From: Tannerella sp.
GTDB taxonomy: Bacteria; Bacteroidota; Bacteroidia; Bacteroidales; Tannerellaceae
Assembly (NCBI GenBank): GCA_031271805.1
Contig: JAISUX010000027.1
Span: forward strand, 1 to 40,167
Direction of reading: 5' to 3'
DNA length: 40,167 nucleotides
Positions 19,067-28,465 of the stretch are shown piece after piece (the first letter of the stretch is position 1; each line of letters starts with the position of its first letter). The notes below the pieces were generated by a model. The model had not been told where the DNA came from. It made no database searches and was given only the letters and a program-made list of their open reading frames with translations. The position numbers were made by a program, and so were the translations under genes.

Positions 19067-21193
19067 TTATTTTATCAAGTCAACTCGTCCCTGCACCTCG
19101 GTAAGCACCTGACGGGCTATCGACGGTGAAAGCTGTTCGTAATGCGAGAACTGCATCGACGATGTTGCGCGTCCGGACGTGATTGTACGTAATGCAGTAA
19201 CATATCCGAATGTCTCTGCAAGAGGGACTTTCGCTTTTACTATGCGGGCGCCGGTACGGCTCGATTCCATACCTTCGACCTGTCCGCGGCGCTTGTTCAA
19301 GTCGCTGATCACATCGCCCATGCTTTCTTCGGGCGTCACAACTTCTATCTTCATTATCGGCTCCATAAGGACAGGACCGGCCTTTACACATGCGTTCTTG
19401 AAAGCTTGAATAGCGCATATCTCGAACGATAACTGGTCGGAATCGACCGGATGGAACGACCCGTCTTTCAGGACAACTTTCAGTTTGTCCAATTGATAAC
19501 CGGCGAGTACGCCGTTGTTCATCGCCTTCTGGAATCCGGCCTGTACCGACGGGATATATTCCTTCGGGACATTGCCGCCTTTCACTTCGTCAACAAACTG
19601 CAAACGGCCGTCGAAATCCGCATCGGCCGGGCCGACGCTAACGATGATATCGGCAAACTTGCCTCGACCGCCTGTCTGCTTCTTATATACCTCACGAAGA
19701 TCGACAGTCTGGGTAATGGCCTCTTTATAAGACACTAAAGGACGTCCCTGGTTGCACTCAACCTTGAACTCGCGACGCAAACGGTCGATGATGATTTCAA
19801 GGTGCAACTCGCCCATTCCTTTTATCACTGTCTGTCCGGTATCTTCATTCGATTCCACACGGAAAGTCGGGTCTTCTTCGGCAAGTTTGGCCAAGCCGGT
19901 GGACAATTTATCCATGTCCTTCTGCGTCTTAGGCTCAACAGCAATACCGATAACCGGATCCGGAAATTCCATAGATTCGAGTACTACCGGATGGTTTTCT
20001 TCACACAGGGTATCACCTGTGCGGATATCTTTAAATCCTACGCCTGCACCGATGTCGCCGCAACCGATTTTTTCCATCGGGTTTTGCTTGTTCGAGTGCA
20101 TCTGGAACAGTCGTGAGATGCGTTCTTTCTTGCCTGTACGAGCATTGAGCACATACGAGCCGGCGCTCATCTCGCCCGAATAGACGCGGAAAAAGCACAA
20201 ACGGCCTACATAGGGATCGGTTGCTATCTTGAACGCCAAAGCGGTCAACGGCTCGTCCGATTCGGGCTTACGTATAATTATCTTATCCGGGTCATTAAGG
20301 TCATGACCTTCGATAGCCGGAGTGTCCAACGGGCTTGGCAGGTATGCGCATACCGCATCGAGAAGCGTTTGTACGCCTTTGTTCTTGAACGACGAACCGC
20401 AAATCATAGGGTTAATCTGCATTGCGATTGTACCCTTGCGGATAGCGCTGTGGATTTCGTCTGCGGTTATCGACGACGGATCGTCAAAATATTTTTCCAT
20501 AACCGAATCGTCAAATTCCGCTATTGTCTCAAGCATCTTGTCGCGCCATTCCTGCGCTTCGGCAAGCAATTCGGCCGGAACTTCTTCTATACTGTATTCG
20601 GCACCCATTGTCTCGTCGTGCCAATAAATAGCTTTCATATTTATAAGATCGACGACGCCCTTGAAATGTTCCTCCGCTCCGATAGGTATCTGAATAGGAC
20701 AGGGCGATGCGCCTAACATATCATGCACTTGACGCACTACTTCAAAGAAGTTGGCGCCCGAACGGTCCATCTTATTGACATATCCAATACGCGGAACATT
20801 GTATTTGTCGGCTTGGCGCCATACGGTTTCCGATTGAGGTTCGACGCCGCCTACCGCACAAAAAGTTGCAACAGCGCCGTCGAGAACACGAAGCGAACGC
20901 TCGACTTCGACAGTGAAATCGACGTGCCCCGGAGTGTCAATAAGATTTATTTTATATTTTTCGTCTTTGTAATTCCAGAATGTGGTTGTAGCAGCCGAGG
21001 TGATCGTTATTCCTCTCTCCTGTTCTTGCTCCATCCAGTCCATTGTGGCCGCTCCATCGTGCACTTCACCGATCTTATGCGTCAGACCGGTGTAATATAA
21101 GACACGTTCGGAGGTAGTCGTTTTACCTGCATCGATATGTGCCATAATACCGATGTTACGTGTATATTTTAATATTTCGTCAGATTTGCTCAT
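19067..21193 (-). CDS. fusA: Elongation factor G
   Basis: A GTPase that drives tRNA-mRNA translocation and, with RRF, ribosome recycling. The P-loop AHIDAGKTT is at residues 18-26, followed by [26 protein letters not shown] and VNKMDRSGA. The C-terminal EF-G domains IV and V are complete: [32 protein letters not shown]-like and [11 protein letters not shown]. 708 residues is normal. It lies between rpsG (18-base gap) and rpsJ, the str-operon order. Confidence 0.98.
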   Translation of the reverse strand: MSKSDEILKYTRNIGIMAHIDAGKTTTSERVLYYTGLTHKIGEVHDGAATMDWMEQEQERGITITSAATTTFWNYKDEKYKINLIDTPGHVDFTVEVERSLRVLDGAVATFCAVGGVEPQSETVWRQADKYNVPRIGYVNKMDRSGANFFEVVRQVHDMLGASPCPIQIPIGAEEHFKGVVDLINMKAIYWHDETMGAEYSIEEVPAELLAEAQEWRDKMLETIAEFDDSVMEKYFDDPSSITADEIHSAIRKGTIAMQINPMICGSSFKNKGVQTLLDAVCAYLPSPLDTPAIEGHDLNDPDKIIIRKPESDEPLTALAFKIATDPYVGRLCFFRVYSGEMSAGSYVLNARTGKKERISRLFQMHSNKQNPMEKIGCGDIGAGVGFKDIRTGDTLCEENHPVVLESMEFPDPVIGIAVEPKTQKDMDKLSTGLAKLAEEDPTFRVESNEDTGQTVIKGMGELHLEIIIDRLRREFKVECNQGRPLVSYKEAITQTVDLREVYKKQTGGRGKFADIIVSVGPADADFDGRLQFVDEVKGGNVPKEYIPSVQAGFQKAMNNGVLAGYQLDKLKVVLKDGSFHPVDSDQLSFEICAIQAFKNACVKAGPVLMEPIMKIEVVTPEESMGDVISDLNKRRGQVEGMESSRTGARIVKAKVPLAETFGYVTALRTITSGRATSSMQFSHYEQLSPSIARQVLTEVQGRVDLIK

Positions 21194-21211
21194 CTTTCCT
21201 TGGTTAGGTTA

Positions 21212-21688
21212 TTAAAAACGGAAAAATGCGAAAGCGCGGTTAGCCTCTGCCATGCGATGCATGTCCTCTTTGCGTTTGAACGCGCCTCCTTGATTATTGA
21301 AGGCATCGAGTATCTCTGCGCTTAATTTGTCCGACATGGATTTGCCGCCTCGTTTGCGGGCAAATGATATCAAATTCTTCATAGATATGGATTCCTTACG
21401 ATCCGGACGGATCTCTGTAGGAACCTGAAATGTAGCTCCGCCGATACGACGTGACTTGACCTCTATCTGAGGGGTAATATTCTCGAGCGCAGATTTCCAA
21501 ATCTCAAGCGCCGACTTCTCTTCATTAGGCAGTTTCGCCTTTACAGTATTCAAGGCGGAATAGAATATCTCGTAGGCGATATTCTTCTTACCGTCGTACA
21601 TCAAGTGGTTGACGAACCTCGTAACCCTTGTATCACCATATACCGGATCCGGCAGGATCTGGCGTTTCTTCGGCTTAACCTTTCTCAT
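21212..21688 (-). CDS. rpsG: 30S ribosomal protein S7
   Basis: Nucleates the small-subunit head and lines the E site. [40 protein letters not shown] and the end [18 protein letters not shown] are S7 signatures. 158 residues is normal. In E. coli S7 represses the str operon by binding between rpsL and rpsG. Here the same gap is 162 bases long and contains hairpins (see 21689-21850). Confidence 0.98.
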   Translation of the reverse strand: MRKVKPKKRQILPDPVYGDTRVTRFVNHLMYDGKKNIAYEIFYSALNTVKAKLPNEEKSALEIWKSALENITPQIEVKSRRIGGATFQVPTEIRPDRKESISMKNLISFARKRGGKSMSDKLSAEILDAFNNQGGAFKRKEDMHRMAEANRAFAFFRF

Positions 21689-21850
21689 TTTGTTTCCAAA
21701 TTTTGTTCTTGCTTTTTGGCTGTTGATTCATTGTCTTCAACTATTCCGTCGAACAGTTTACTCAACCTTTTCTTATTTTAAATCAAATATCCAAATAACT
21801 AAAAACAGTTTTATTAATTATATTTCTTAATTTAATTCTCTCTCTATCAA
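21689..21850 (-). other. Structured intercistronic region between rpsL and rpsG
   Basis: This 162-base gap is by far the longest inside the ribosomal operon. On the minus strand AACTGTTC (21758-21751), loop GACG and GAATAGTT (21746-21739) form eight pairs with one G-U. A second, weaker pairing GTTGA/TCAAC (21741-21722) overlaps it by its first bases, so the two could alternate. An 18-codon open frame starting at an ATG near 21733 would run into rpsG; it has no support as a gene. No good promoter is visible. By analogy with E. coli this could be an S7-binding translational control region; that is inference. Confidence 0.4.
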
Positions 21851-22252
21851 TTATTTCTTCGCCGCTTTAGCTGCTGCACCCGGTTTCGGACGCTTAGCTC
21901 CGTACTTTGAGCGGCGCTGTGTCCGGCTTGCTACACCGGCCGTATCCAACGTTCCGCGAACTATATGGTAGCGCACTCCCGGAAGGTCTTTGACACGTCC
22001 GCCACGCACCATCACAATTGAGTGTTCCTGCAAATTGTGGCCCTCGCCGGGTATGTACGAGTTCACCTCCTTGTGATTCGTCAAACGCACGCGAGCAACT
22101 TTACGCATAGCCGAGTTCGGCTTCTTGGGCGTCGTCGTATATACGCGAACGCAAACTCCTCGCCTTTGAGGACATGAATCCAATGCCGGCGACTTTCCTT
22201 TGACCACTAATTTCTCTCTTCCTTTTCTTACTAATTGTTGAATTGTAGGCAT
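21851..22252 (-). CDS. rpsL: 30S ribosomal protein S12
   Basis: Part of the decoding centre. The loop [13 protein letters not shown] holds Lys43 and the second loop [17 protein letters not shown] holds the conserved KDLPG, so both classic streptomycin-resistance positions look wild type. The tail [11 protein letters not shown] is a short lineage-specific extension. 133 residues. It is the first gene of the superoperon, downstream of the promoter at 22307-22336. Confidence 0.98.
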   Translation of the reverse strand: MPTIQQLVRKGREKLVVKGKSPALDSCPQRRGVCVRVYTTTPKKPNSAMRKVARVRLTNHKEVNSYIPGEGHNLQEHSIVMVRGGRVKDLPGVRYHIVRGTLDTAGVASRTQRRSKYGAKRPKPGAAAKAAKK

Positions 22253-22306
22253 CTTTCTACTATATTAATACTCTATTTTAATTCAATTACCCTTTTTTCG
22301 GGCGTG

Positions 22307-22336
22307 CAAAGATACGGACTTTTTTTTAATCCGCAA
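22307..22336 (-). promoter_or_regulatory. Promoter of the rpsL ribosomal superoperon
   Basis: On the minus strand TTG (22336-22334), 19 bases, then TATCTTTG (22314-22307): an exact match to the Bacteroidota primary-sigma promoter (TTG/TTTG, about 19 bases, TAnnTTTG). Transcription would begin near 22300 and leave a leader of about 50 bases before the rpsL ATG. It lies in the 162-base gap between mutL and rpsL, which otherwise holds AT-rich sequence. Confidence 0.85.
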
Positions 22337-22414
22337 TGTTTTTACAACTTTTTTTTCAAAAAAAATTTCATTATTGACGTCGTAAAAGATAAATTATGGT
22401 GCTAATATGCTGAT

Positions 22415-24238
22415 TTACAGCCTTTTTAAAAGTTCGTCGTCGGAGAGAATCGTAAGGATAATTTGTCCGTCGGGAGTAAGTCCATTGTTTTCGAGGGCGA
22501 AAAGCGATGCGATAAGGGTGCCCATCTCTTCTTGCGACAGTGGTTTGCCGACTTTTATGGCTGTGGTTTTCGCAAGCGACATGGCCATCTTCTCGTGCTT
22601 CTTTTCCTTGCCGCTAACTCCATTCTCGGCGGCAGCGGCAAGTATGTCTTTGACCAAAGCTGCGGGATTACCGGTCGAAACATCGGAGGGAACGGCGTTT
22701 ATGGCATAACTGTTGCCGCCCATAAAGTCGAGATCGAAACCTAAATACTTGATATCATCGGCCAAAGACGAAAGTAAAGACAATTCGCCGGCAGTAAATT
22801 CGACGATTTCGGGAAACAGCAGTTTTTGGGATATCGAGCCATGACTGTTGATATACTCCATAAATCGCTCATATAATATACGTACATGCGCGCGATGCTG
22901 GTCGATGATAACCAATCCCGACTTCAACGGGGTGATAATAAAACGGCTCTTGTATTGGAAATACTGATTCGACACATCATTTTTAAAAAAAGATGTGTCG
23001 GCCGTATCTTCGGACGAGAGGCTCGATGCGAAAATTTTAGTTTCGGTTGTGGTTTTATCTTTCTCAAACCCCTCATAGAGCGCTTTCCATTCATCTTGCG
23101 GCCGCTTGTCGGTTAAGTCACGGAAGGGGTTGTAATCCTCATTCCTGCTCAGCTTCGGCTTCTCTGCCGTCAAGAAATCCTTGCCGGAAGGGTTGTAAAC
23201 AGGCATTTCGATAAGTCCCGAACTGTCAAAATCTATCGTAGGAACGGAGTTCGACTTAGCCAAGACCTCGCGGACGACGGAGAAGAGGATTTGCCACAAA
23301 GGGCGCTCGTTCTCGAACTTGATTTCGGTCTTGGTGGGGTGGATATTCACGTCTATGGACGACGGGTCGAGCGTGAAATAGATGAAATAATCGGGCGATT
23401 CGCCGGTCGGAATCAGTTGCTCATAGGCCTGCATCACCGCCTTGTGGAAGTAGGGATGGCGCATATAGCGTCCGTTGACGAAAAAGAACTGGAGGTTGCC
23501 GCGTTTTTTCACCGAATCGAGGCTGCCCGTGAAACCGCGAATCTTCGCGAGCGAGGTCTCGACTTCCAAAGACAGGAGTTTCTGGTTCATCCCTTTGCCG
23601 AACACGTCGGACACGCGCTGCCGCAGCAGGCCTGACGGGAGTTCATACACGAGCGCATCGTCATGATACAAAGAAAACGATATATCCGGATTGACAAGCA
23701 CCACGCGCTCAAATTCTGCCAGTATGTTCCGAAACTCCGTCTCGTTGGATTTGAGGAATTTCCGACGTGCGGGGACATTATAAAAGAGGTTTTTGACGGA
23801 CATAACGCTACCTTGGGGACAGGCATCGGATTCGACAAGGTCGAGTGTGGAACCGGAAATAGCTAAGCGGGTACCCAGGTCGCTGCCGTTTACTCGAGTA
23901 CGGAGTTCAACCTGGGCTACGGCTGCAATCGAGGCTAAGGCTTCACCACGGAAACCCATTGTACGGAGCGAAAACAGGTCGTCAACCGATGAGATTTTCG
24001 ACGTCGCATGTCGTTCAAAAGCCATGCGCGCATCGGTCTCGGTCATACCTTTGCCGTCGTCAATGACTTGAATAAGTGTGCGCCCGGCGTCTTTGATGTT
24101 GACGGAGATATTCTTCGCCCCGGCATCGACGGAGTTTTCCATCAACTCCTTTACAACCGACGCCGGCCTCTGAATCACCTCGCCGGCGGCTATCTGATTG
24201 GCAATATGGTCGGGCAGTAAATGAATTATATCGCTCAT
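22415..24238 (-). CDS. mutL: DNA mismatch repair protein MutL (endonuclease motifs degraded)
   Basis: The N-terminal GHKL ATPase is complete: ELMENSVDAGAKNISV (with the catalytic Glu), IDDGKGM, RHATSKI and MGFRGEALASIAAV. The C-terminal dimerisation domain runs from about residue 420 to 607. The metal-binding endonuclease motifs found in most non-enteric MutL proteins are altered: DQHAxxExxxxE reads DQHRAHVRILYE (446-457), the ACxxAI region reads AKTTAIK (556-562), and CPHGRP reads TPDGQI (588-593). It probably cannot nick DNA itself and would act as a matchmaker. 607 residues is normal. It is 6 bases after the small gene at 24245. Confidence 0.96.
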   Translation of the reverse strand: MSDIIHLLPDHIANQIAAGEVIQRPASVVKELMENSVDAGAKNISVNIKDAGRTLIQVIDDGKGMTETDARMAFERHATSKISSVDDLFSLRTMGFRGEALASIAAVAQVELRTRVNGSDLGTRLAISGSTLDLVESDACPQGSVMSVKNLFYNVPARRKFLKSNETEFRNILAEFERVVLVNPDISFSLYHDDALVYELPSGLLRQRVSDVFGKGMNQKLLSLEVETSLAKIRGFTGSLDSVKKRGNLQFFFVNGRYMRHPYFHKAVMQAYEQLIPTGESPDYFIYFTLDPSSIDVNIHPTKTEIKFENERPLWQILFSVVREVLAKSNSVPTIDFDSSGLIEMPVYNPSGKDFLTAEKPKLSRNEDYNPFRDLTDKRPQDEWKALYEGFEKDKTTTETKIFASSLSSEDTADTSFFKNDVSNQYFQYKSRFIITPLKSGLVIIDQHRAHVRILYERFMEYINSHGSISQKLLFPEIVEFTAGELSLLSSLADDIKYLGFDLDFMGGNSYAINAVPSDVSTGNPAALVKDILAAAAENGVSGKEKKHEKMAMSLAKTTAIKVGKPLSQEEMGTLIASLFALENNGLTPDGQIILTILSDDELLKRL

Positions 24239-24244
24239 ATCCGG

Positions 24245-24553
24245 CTATTTATAGAAGAAATACCACAACACAAAGCCCAGAATCGCTAATATGAGTATCA
24301 AGCGCATATTCTTATAAACGCGGTTACGGATATCGTCGCCTTTGTCCTTACTTTTCTTCAGGTGCGTAGTTCCTTCGATGAAACTGCCGCGGATAGCTTC
24401 CTTATACTGCTCGTAATCGGTCTCCACGACGCCCAATTCCATCTTTACCTTATGAATACGCTTGTCCAAAGCCTCTTTCCGAGGGTCAAAATATATCGGC
24501 TTATGCTCGTACTGCCGGGGCTTGCGCAAATTATAAAAGTTAAATACTCCCAT
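24245..24553 (-). CDS. Conserved small membrane-anchored protein of unknown function
   Basis: The 102-residue protein begins MGVFNFYNLRKPRQYEHKPI and has a charged, probably helical middle. It ends in one hydrophobic segment (LILILAILGFVLWYFFY, about residues 85-101), which looks like a C-terminal membrane anchor. I recall proteins of this kind next to mutL in other Bacteroidota, sometimes under the name riboflavin synthase subunit beta. Nothing in the sequence supports that name. It has its own promoter match and is probably co-transcribed with mutL, 6 bases downstream. A role linked to mismatch repair is not implied by position alone. Confidence 0.8.
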   Translation of the reverse strand: MGVFNFYNLRKPRQYEHKPIYFDPRKEALDKRIHKVKMELGVVETDYEQYKEAIRGSFIEGTTHLKKSKDKGDDIRNRVYKNMRLILILAILGFVLWYFFYK

Positions 24554-24575
24554 AAGAATTTTATGTTTACAGCCG

Positions 24576-24583
24576 CAAATATA
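24576..24583 (-). promoter_or_regulatory. -7 promoter element for the small membrane gene and mutL
   Basis: The minus strand reads TATATTTG, an exact TAnnTTTG match, about 23 bases before the ATG at 24553. No clear TTG is found at -33. It lies in the 67-base gap after the OstA-like gene, where a new transcript is expected. Confidence 0.6.
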
Positions 24584-24620
24584 CGAAAATATATTTATTT
24601 TTCCGCGTCATATACGAAAT

Positions 24621-26228
24621 TTAGTTGCTTAGAGGGTCTTCGGGGTTGTGAGAAGCAGACGATGCGGGAGGGGATTCTTTAGTTGAGCGGAAGATGTCGT
24701 AGCGGTCGGTCGGACGGAGGGCTTCGTACCAGGCGAACTTTTTGAGCGTCTTGACTTCGGGGGTGAGGTCGGGGATCGGGATCATCTTACCGGTCGGGTT
24801 AGGCCATATCTTCATCTTTTCTATCTTGTTGTCCTTCATCAGTATAGACATGTAGGAACTCTGGGTGTAATTAAGCCCTATCATCGTGCTGTCCTGTTCC
24901 AAGGGATAGAAGATGGATTCGGCGTTGCCGTCGATTTCGATGCGCTCGATTTTCTTCCCGTTGAAATATGCTTTCAAGTCATTGCCTCCGAGCTGGTTAT
25001 AGTATCCGGTGTCGATCATCTGGACGATGAAAGCGGAGGTGGGGACATGGACGTAATCAACGGCGCTGTCGGACATGTAAATAATTATCGTGTCGCCGAA
25101 CAGTTGCTGTTCCTCGTTCCACAGGACTGGGTTGCCGTACATGTAGAGCACCGAATCCTTGGTAGAGAAACGCATCGAATCGCAAACGCCTTGAATATCC
25201 GTACGGTAAAAACGCACGCCCATGAATGCCCTCATGAAGCGGGATGTCGAATCGACGGTAATCAGTTCGAGCGTATCGGCGTGGAGAAACAGCGAATCGC
25301 CCTGTGAATATTCGACGGCGCAAGCGCTGTCGGTGGCAAAGGCATATTCCGTATTTTCTTCGTAATAGCCGATATTGCCGGTCAGAATCGTCTTCTGCAC
25401 CGTATCGACGATGCTCATATTGCCGAAAGCCCGGCCTATACCCGCGCCGCGGTCGTAAACGAGCGAATCGCCAACAAGCAGTTTGTTGCCCGAAACAACC
25501 TCCGAGCGGTCGAGCAAGAGCGAGGTATTGTCCTGGGTATTGTACCACCCGCGGGAGGTATGGATCACGCCGCTGTCGGATTCGATGACCGAAGGGCCGA
25601 GGATGGTAGCGACCTTTGTCTCGGTACTGTAGTTAAGCGTGTCGGAATAAAGCGTGAAGTTGGGATTCGTCAACCGCACGCTGTCGTTGAAAACGGCTAT
25701 TTTCGTGCCCGGCGAGTATTGTCCGTAAACCGAAACGAGTTCGTTCTCGGCATCAATAATCCTGCCGCCCTCGAAATAATAACCTATATCGGTCTGCCGG
25801 TTATAGTCGAGGCTGTCGGTATAAAGCGTGACGACAGAACTGTCCTGTTGTATATTAACCATCCGCACGTTATGCCGCATCTTGGCCAGCTCGATATTGC
25901 CGTCATAAAAAAGATAATCGCCATAGACGAACAGCGTGTCACCCTGTTCGAGCCTGACAAGTCCGAAAGCCTCAAGCGAGACATCATTTTCGTAGAAATA
26001 CGCACTGTCGCAATACATATACGAGCTGTCGTGGCGGAAGACCACATTGCCGTTCAGCACCTGGCGCTGGTCGTTGATGTTACGGTTGAACGACTGAACA
26101 TCGGCACGCTCCAGATACACCACCGTTTTGCGGACAGTATCGGCAGGAATCGTATCCTGATCCTGTGCCTGTGCGACAATAGCGCCGCAAAAAACCGGCA
26201 GAAATATGAACGCTCGCAGACGGCTCAT
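24621..26228 (-). CDS. OstA/LptA-like periplasmic protein
   Basis: A signal peptide (MSRLRAFIFLPVFCGAIVAQAQ) precedes a 535-residue secreted protein. The early part, residues about 35-200, has the OstA/LptA-type pattern of repeated short beta strands: GNVVFRHDSSYMYCDSAYFY, GDTLFVYGDYLFYDGN and TLYTDSLDYNRQTDIGYYFEGG. Proteins of this fold shuttle lipopolysaccharide across the periplasm; the N-terminal part of LptD has the same fold. It is longer than E. coli LptA (about 185 residues) and lacks the LptD barrel, so it is an extended OstA protein as seen in Bacteroidota. Its ATG overlaps the SurA-like stop by four bases (ATGA), so the two are translationally coupled. SurA-type chaperones assist LptD folding, which fits the pairing. 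Confidence 0.82.
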   Translation of the reverse strand: MSRLRAFIFLPVFCGAIVAQAQDQDTIPADTVRKTVVYLERADVQSFNRNINDQRQVLNGNVVFRHDSSYMYCDSAYFYENDVSLEAFGLVRLEQGDTLFVYGDYLFYDGNIELAKMRHNVRMVNIQQDSSVVTLYTDSLDYNRQTDIGYYFEGGRIIDAENELVSVYGQYSPGTKIAVFNDSVRLTNPNFTLYSDTLNYSTETKVATILGPSVIESDSGVIHTSRGWYNTQDNTSLLLDRSEVVSGNKLLVGDSLVYDRGAGIGRAFGNMSIVDTVQKTILTGNIGYYEENTEYAFATDSACAVEYSQGDSLFLHADTLELITVDSTSRFMRAFMGVRFYRTDIQGVCDSMRFSTKDSVLYMYGNPVLWNEEQQLFGDTIIIYMSDSAVDYVHVPTSAFIVQMIDTGYYNQLGGNDLKAYFNGKKIERIEIDGNAESIFYPLEQDSTMIGLNYTQSSYMSILMKDNKIEKMKIWPNPTGKMIPIPDLTPEVKTLKKFAWYEALRPTDRYDIFRSTKESPPASSASHNPEDPLSN

Positions 26229-27595
26229 TGCTTAATCCAGCCCGGATACTTGAAATCACATTCGCGCCACCCGTCGGCGATACGCACAAACGTAGTCTTC
26301 TGCTTGCTGACAATCCAACTGTTCAACAGCTCTTCGCGCTTACGGTCTTCGACCAGCATCTTCAATGCCTGGTAATCGTCGGATACATTGGCCTGATGGG
26401 AGTTAATCCTCGATTTGAGTTTGACTATCGCGACGATGTCTTTCTGGGCTTTGTTCCTCATCCTGAATGGTTTGGATATCTCCCCCACCTGCATCTTATC
26501 GACAACGACGCCCATTCCCTGGGGCAGCTCTTCCATCTCGAATTTCGGCGTCCCGAAGTTGGCGCTCTCCTGGTTTTGATTGACCATCAAGCCTTTATTG
26601 TTCCTCGTATCTTTGTCGGACGAGAAATATGTAGCCGCCTCCTCGAAAGTCAGTTTGTTCGCATTGATGTCGGTATAAAGCGTATCCAAGCGGCTCATCG
26701 CCTTCTCAATCTCCTGTTCCGACACTTTGGCGCGAAGCAGAATATGCCGGCTGTTGATGCGGTCGCCGCGTTTTTCTATCAACTGAATGATATGGTAGCC
26801 GTATTCTGTCTCAATGACATTCGACACCTTCGTTTGGTCGTTCAAATTAGTCAAGGCGTTGGCATATTCGGGGTCAAGCTCGATTTTCGACAAGAAGCCG
26901 GTCTCTCCTCCGCGCATCGCCGTTCCCTGGTCTTCGGAATAAAGCAGGGCGAGGGTTGAAAAATCATATTCTTTCTTGTTTATCTTGTCGGTGAAGTCGC
27001 GCAGGCGGGCTTTGATAGCATCCACATCTTCAAGCAGGATCTTAGGCTCCATAGTCACGACCTCCACCTCGACCGTCGATGGTATCATCGGGAGGCTGTC
27101 CTTTGAGATTTGGCTGAAATACTTACGCACGTCGGAAGGCGTCAGTTTTATATCGCCGACAATTTTCTGCTGCATCTCCTGCACAACTAACTGGTCGCGA
27201 ACGACCTTTTTCTGCTCTTCCTTCAATTGAGACAACTTCTTGCCGCCGTAATATTCCTCCACTTTATCCTGCGAACCTAACTGGCTGATTATCCAGTTAA
27301 CCCAACGGTCAACCCTCTGCAACACCATTTTTTCGTCCGCATACACGCTGTCGATTTTAGCCTGGCTCAGAAAAAGCTTCTGTACGGCTATCTGCTCCGG
27401 CAATATACAATATGGGTCGCCATCAATCCTCATGCGCTCATTTTGCATCGCAAGCCGCTGATTTTCAACGTCTGAACGCAAAATGGCCTCATCGCCTACA
27501 ACCCAAATTACCTCGTCGATAACATTATTCTGTGCAAATGCCGCAACGGCAGTACACAAAAAAACGAATCCCATTATTAATCCTCTTTTTATCAT
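26225..27595 (-). CDS. surA: SurA-like periplasmic peptidylprolyl isomerase/chaperone
   Basis: A signal peptide (LIMGFVFLCTAVAAFAQ) is followed by the SurA N-terminal pattern NNVIDEVIWVVGDEAILRSD. Two parvulin domains follow: about residues 180-290 (VEVVTMEPKILLE to TEYGYHIIQLIEKRG) and 290-400 (INSRHILLRAKVS to KAQKDIVAIVKLKSR). SurA guides outer-membrane proteins through the periplasm. Length is about 456 residues, close to SurA. A GTG one codon upstream is in frame, but the ATG at 27595 is chosen. It is third in a run of isomerase-like genes and overlaps the OstA-like gene. Confidence 0.85.
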   Translation of the reverse strand: MIKRGLIMGFVFLCTAVAAFAQNNVIDEVIWVVGDEAILRSDVENQRLAMQNERMRIDGDPYCILPEQIAVQKLFLSQAKIDSVYADEKMVLQRVDRWVNWIISQLGSQDKVEEYYGGKKLSQLKEEQKKVVRDQLVVQEMQQKIVGDIKLTPSDVRKYFSQISKDSLPMIPSTVEVEVVTMEPKILLEDVDAIKARLRDFTDKINKKEYDFSTLALLYSEDQGTAMRGGETGFLSKIELDPEYANALTNLNDQTKVSNVIETEYGYHIIQLIEKRGDRINSRHILLRAKVSEQEIEKAMSRLDTLYTDINANKLTFEEAATYFSSDKDTRNNKGLMVNQNQESANFGTPKFEMEELPQGMGVVVDKMQVGEISKPFRMRNKAQKDIVAIVKLKSRINSHQANVSDDYQALKMLVEDRKREELLNSWIVSKQKTTFVRIADGWRECDFKYPGWIKQ

Positions 27596-27608
27596 CACTT
27601 TATATATT

Positions 27609-28463
27609 TTATTCTTTCATAAATTCCACTATTCCGTCTTTCACCGATTCTTGATACAAATCCTCGCCGAACTTGCGCATAAAATCAATCTTTCGCTTAT
27701 TAATAAGCATATTACGTATCTGACCTTTTACATAGTCGAACGGCGCGGTTTTGCCTGCCAACAACTTGTCGGACACTTTCAGGAAATAGTTGAAAGTGCT
27801 GTCCGACACTTCAAGATGGTCATTCGTTTCGAGGAAACGCCCGGGATTCGAGATTTTTTGAGGAATCTTCGACATCACTTCGTCGAAATTGACCCACCTG
27901 TCATAGAAATAATCGAAAATGACAGCATTCCTGAGGCTGTATTTCTCAATATTCTCAAGCGATTCTTCCTTCCCCGAAACATACCATTTCCTGACGTCGT
28001 CCATCTTGGGAGCGGTCGCCGGGACTTTGAGAAACAGGCCTTTGATCAGGTTCTCGCTCAATTTGAACTGTTCTTTGTTTGCCTCGTAATAATCAGCCAT
28101 GTCGGCTTCGCTAATCTGCGCCGACACCTTGTCGTTCACTAAACGCTCCTGATAGCGATGCCTTATCAGAGTGCGCCGGTACTCGTTGACCAACCGGTCT
28201 ATTTCAGCCTTTTCGTTGCCGACATTCTTATAGGCCGCATCGTCGATAAGCAAGTCGATAATCCACTTCTTCACAATGCTTTCCGACCGGATCAGGCTGT
28301 CAACCGGCGACAATCCTTTAGGTATCTGCCGCTCTACTTCGCTACGTGTCAGAAAATTATCCTTGACCCTGACAATTATGTCTCCTTGCGACTGCCCGTC
28401 TCCGGACTTCCTGCAAGAAAAGAAAACACACATAAACGACAGAAACAAGATACTTTTCTTCAT
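27609..28463 (-). CDS. Lipoprotein related to peptidylprolyl isomerase/SurA N-terminal domain
   Basis: The 284-residue protein starts with a lipoprotein signal (MKKSILFLSFMCVFFSC, lipidated Cys17). It then has a SurA_N-like segment (IIVRVKDNFLTRSEVERQIP, residues about 29-48) and long helical stretches. A recognisable parvulin domain is not present: no HILI or GYHI motif is seen. It may be a chaperone without isomerase activity. It lies between two parvulin proteins in the same operon, with gaps of 13 and 2 bases. The family is inferred from the N-terminal pattern and context. Confidence 0.7.
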   Translation of the reverse strand: MKKSILFLSFMCVFFSCRKSGDGQSQGDIIVRVKDNFLTRSEVERQIPKGLSPVDSLIRSESIVKKWIIDLLIDDAAYKNVGNEKAEIDRLVNEYRRTLIRHRYQERLVNDKVSAQISEADMADYYEANKEQFKLSENLIKGLFLKVPATAPKMDDVRKWYVSGKEESLENIEKYSLRNAVIFDYFYDRWVNFDEVMSKIPQKISNPGRFLETNDHLEVSDSTFNYFLKVSDKLLAGKTAPFDYVKGQIRNMLINKRKIDFMRKFGEDLYQESVKDGIVEFMKE

Positions 28464-28465
28464 TC

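Noticed and set aside
21680-21733. An 18-codon leader peptide between rpsL and rpsG.
   Set aside because: It has no ribosome-binding site or typical leader composition, and it runs into rpsG. Noted only as part of the structured gap.
25560-26375. A 271-codon plus-strand open frame opposite the OstA-like and surA genes.
   Set aside because: It spans the junction of two well-supported minus-strand genes and has no recognisable features.
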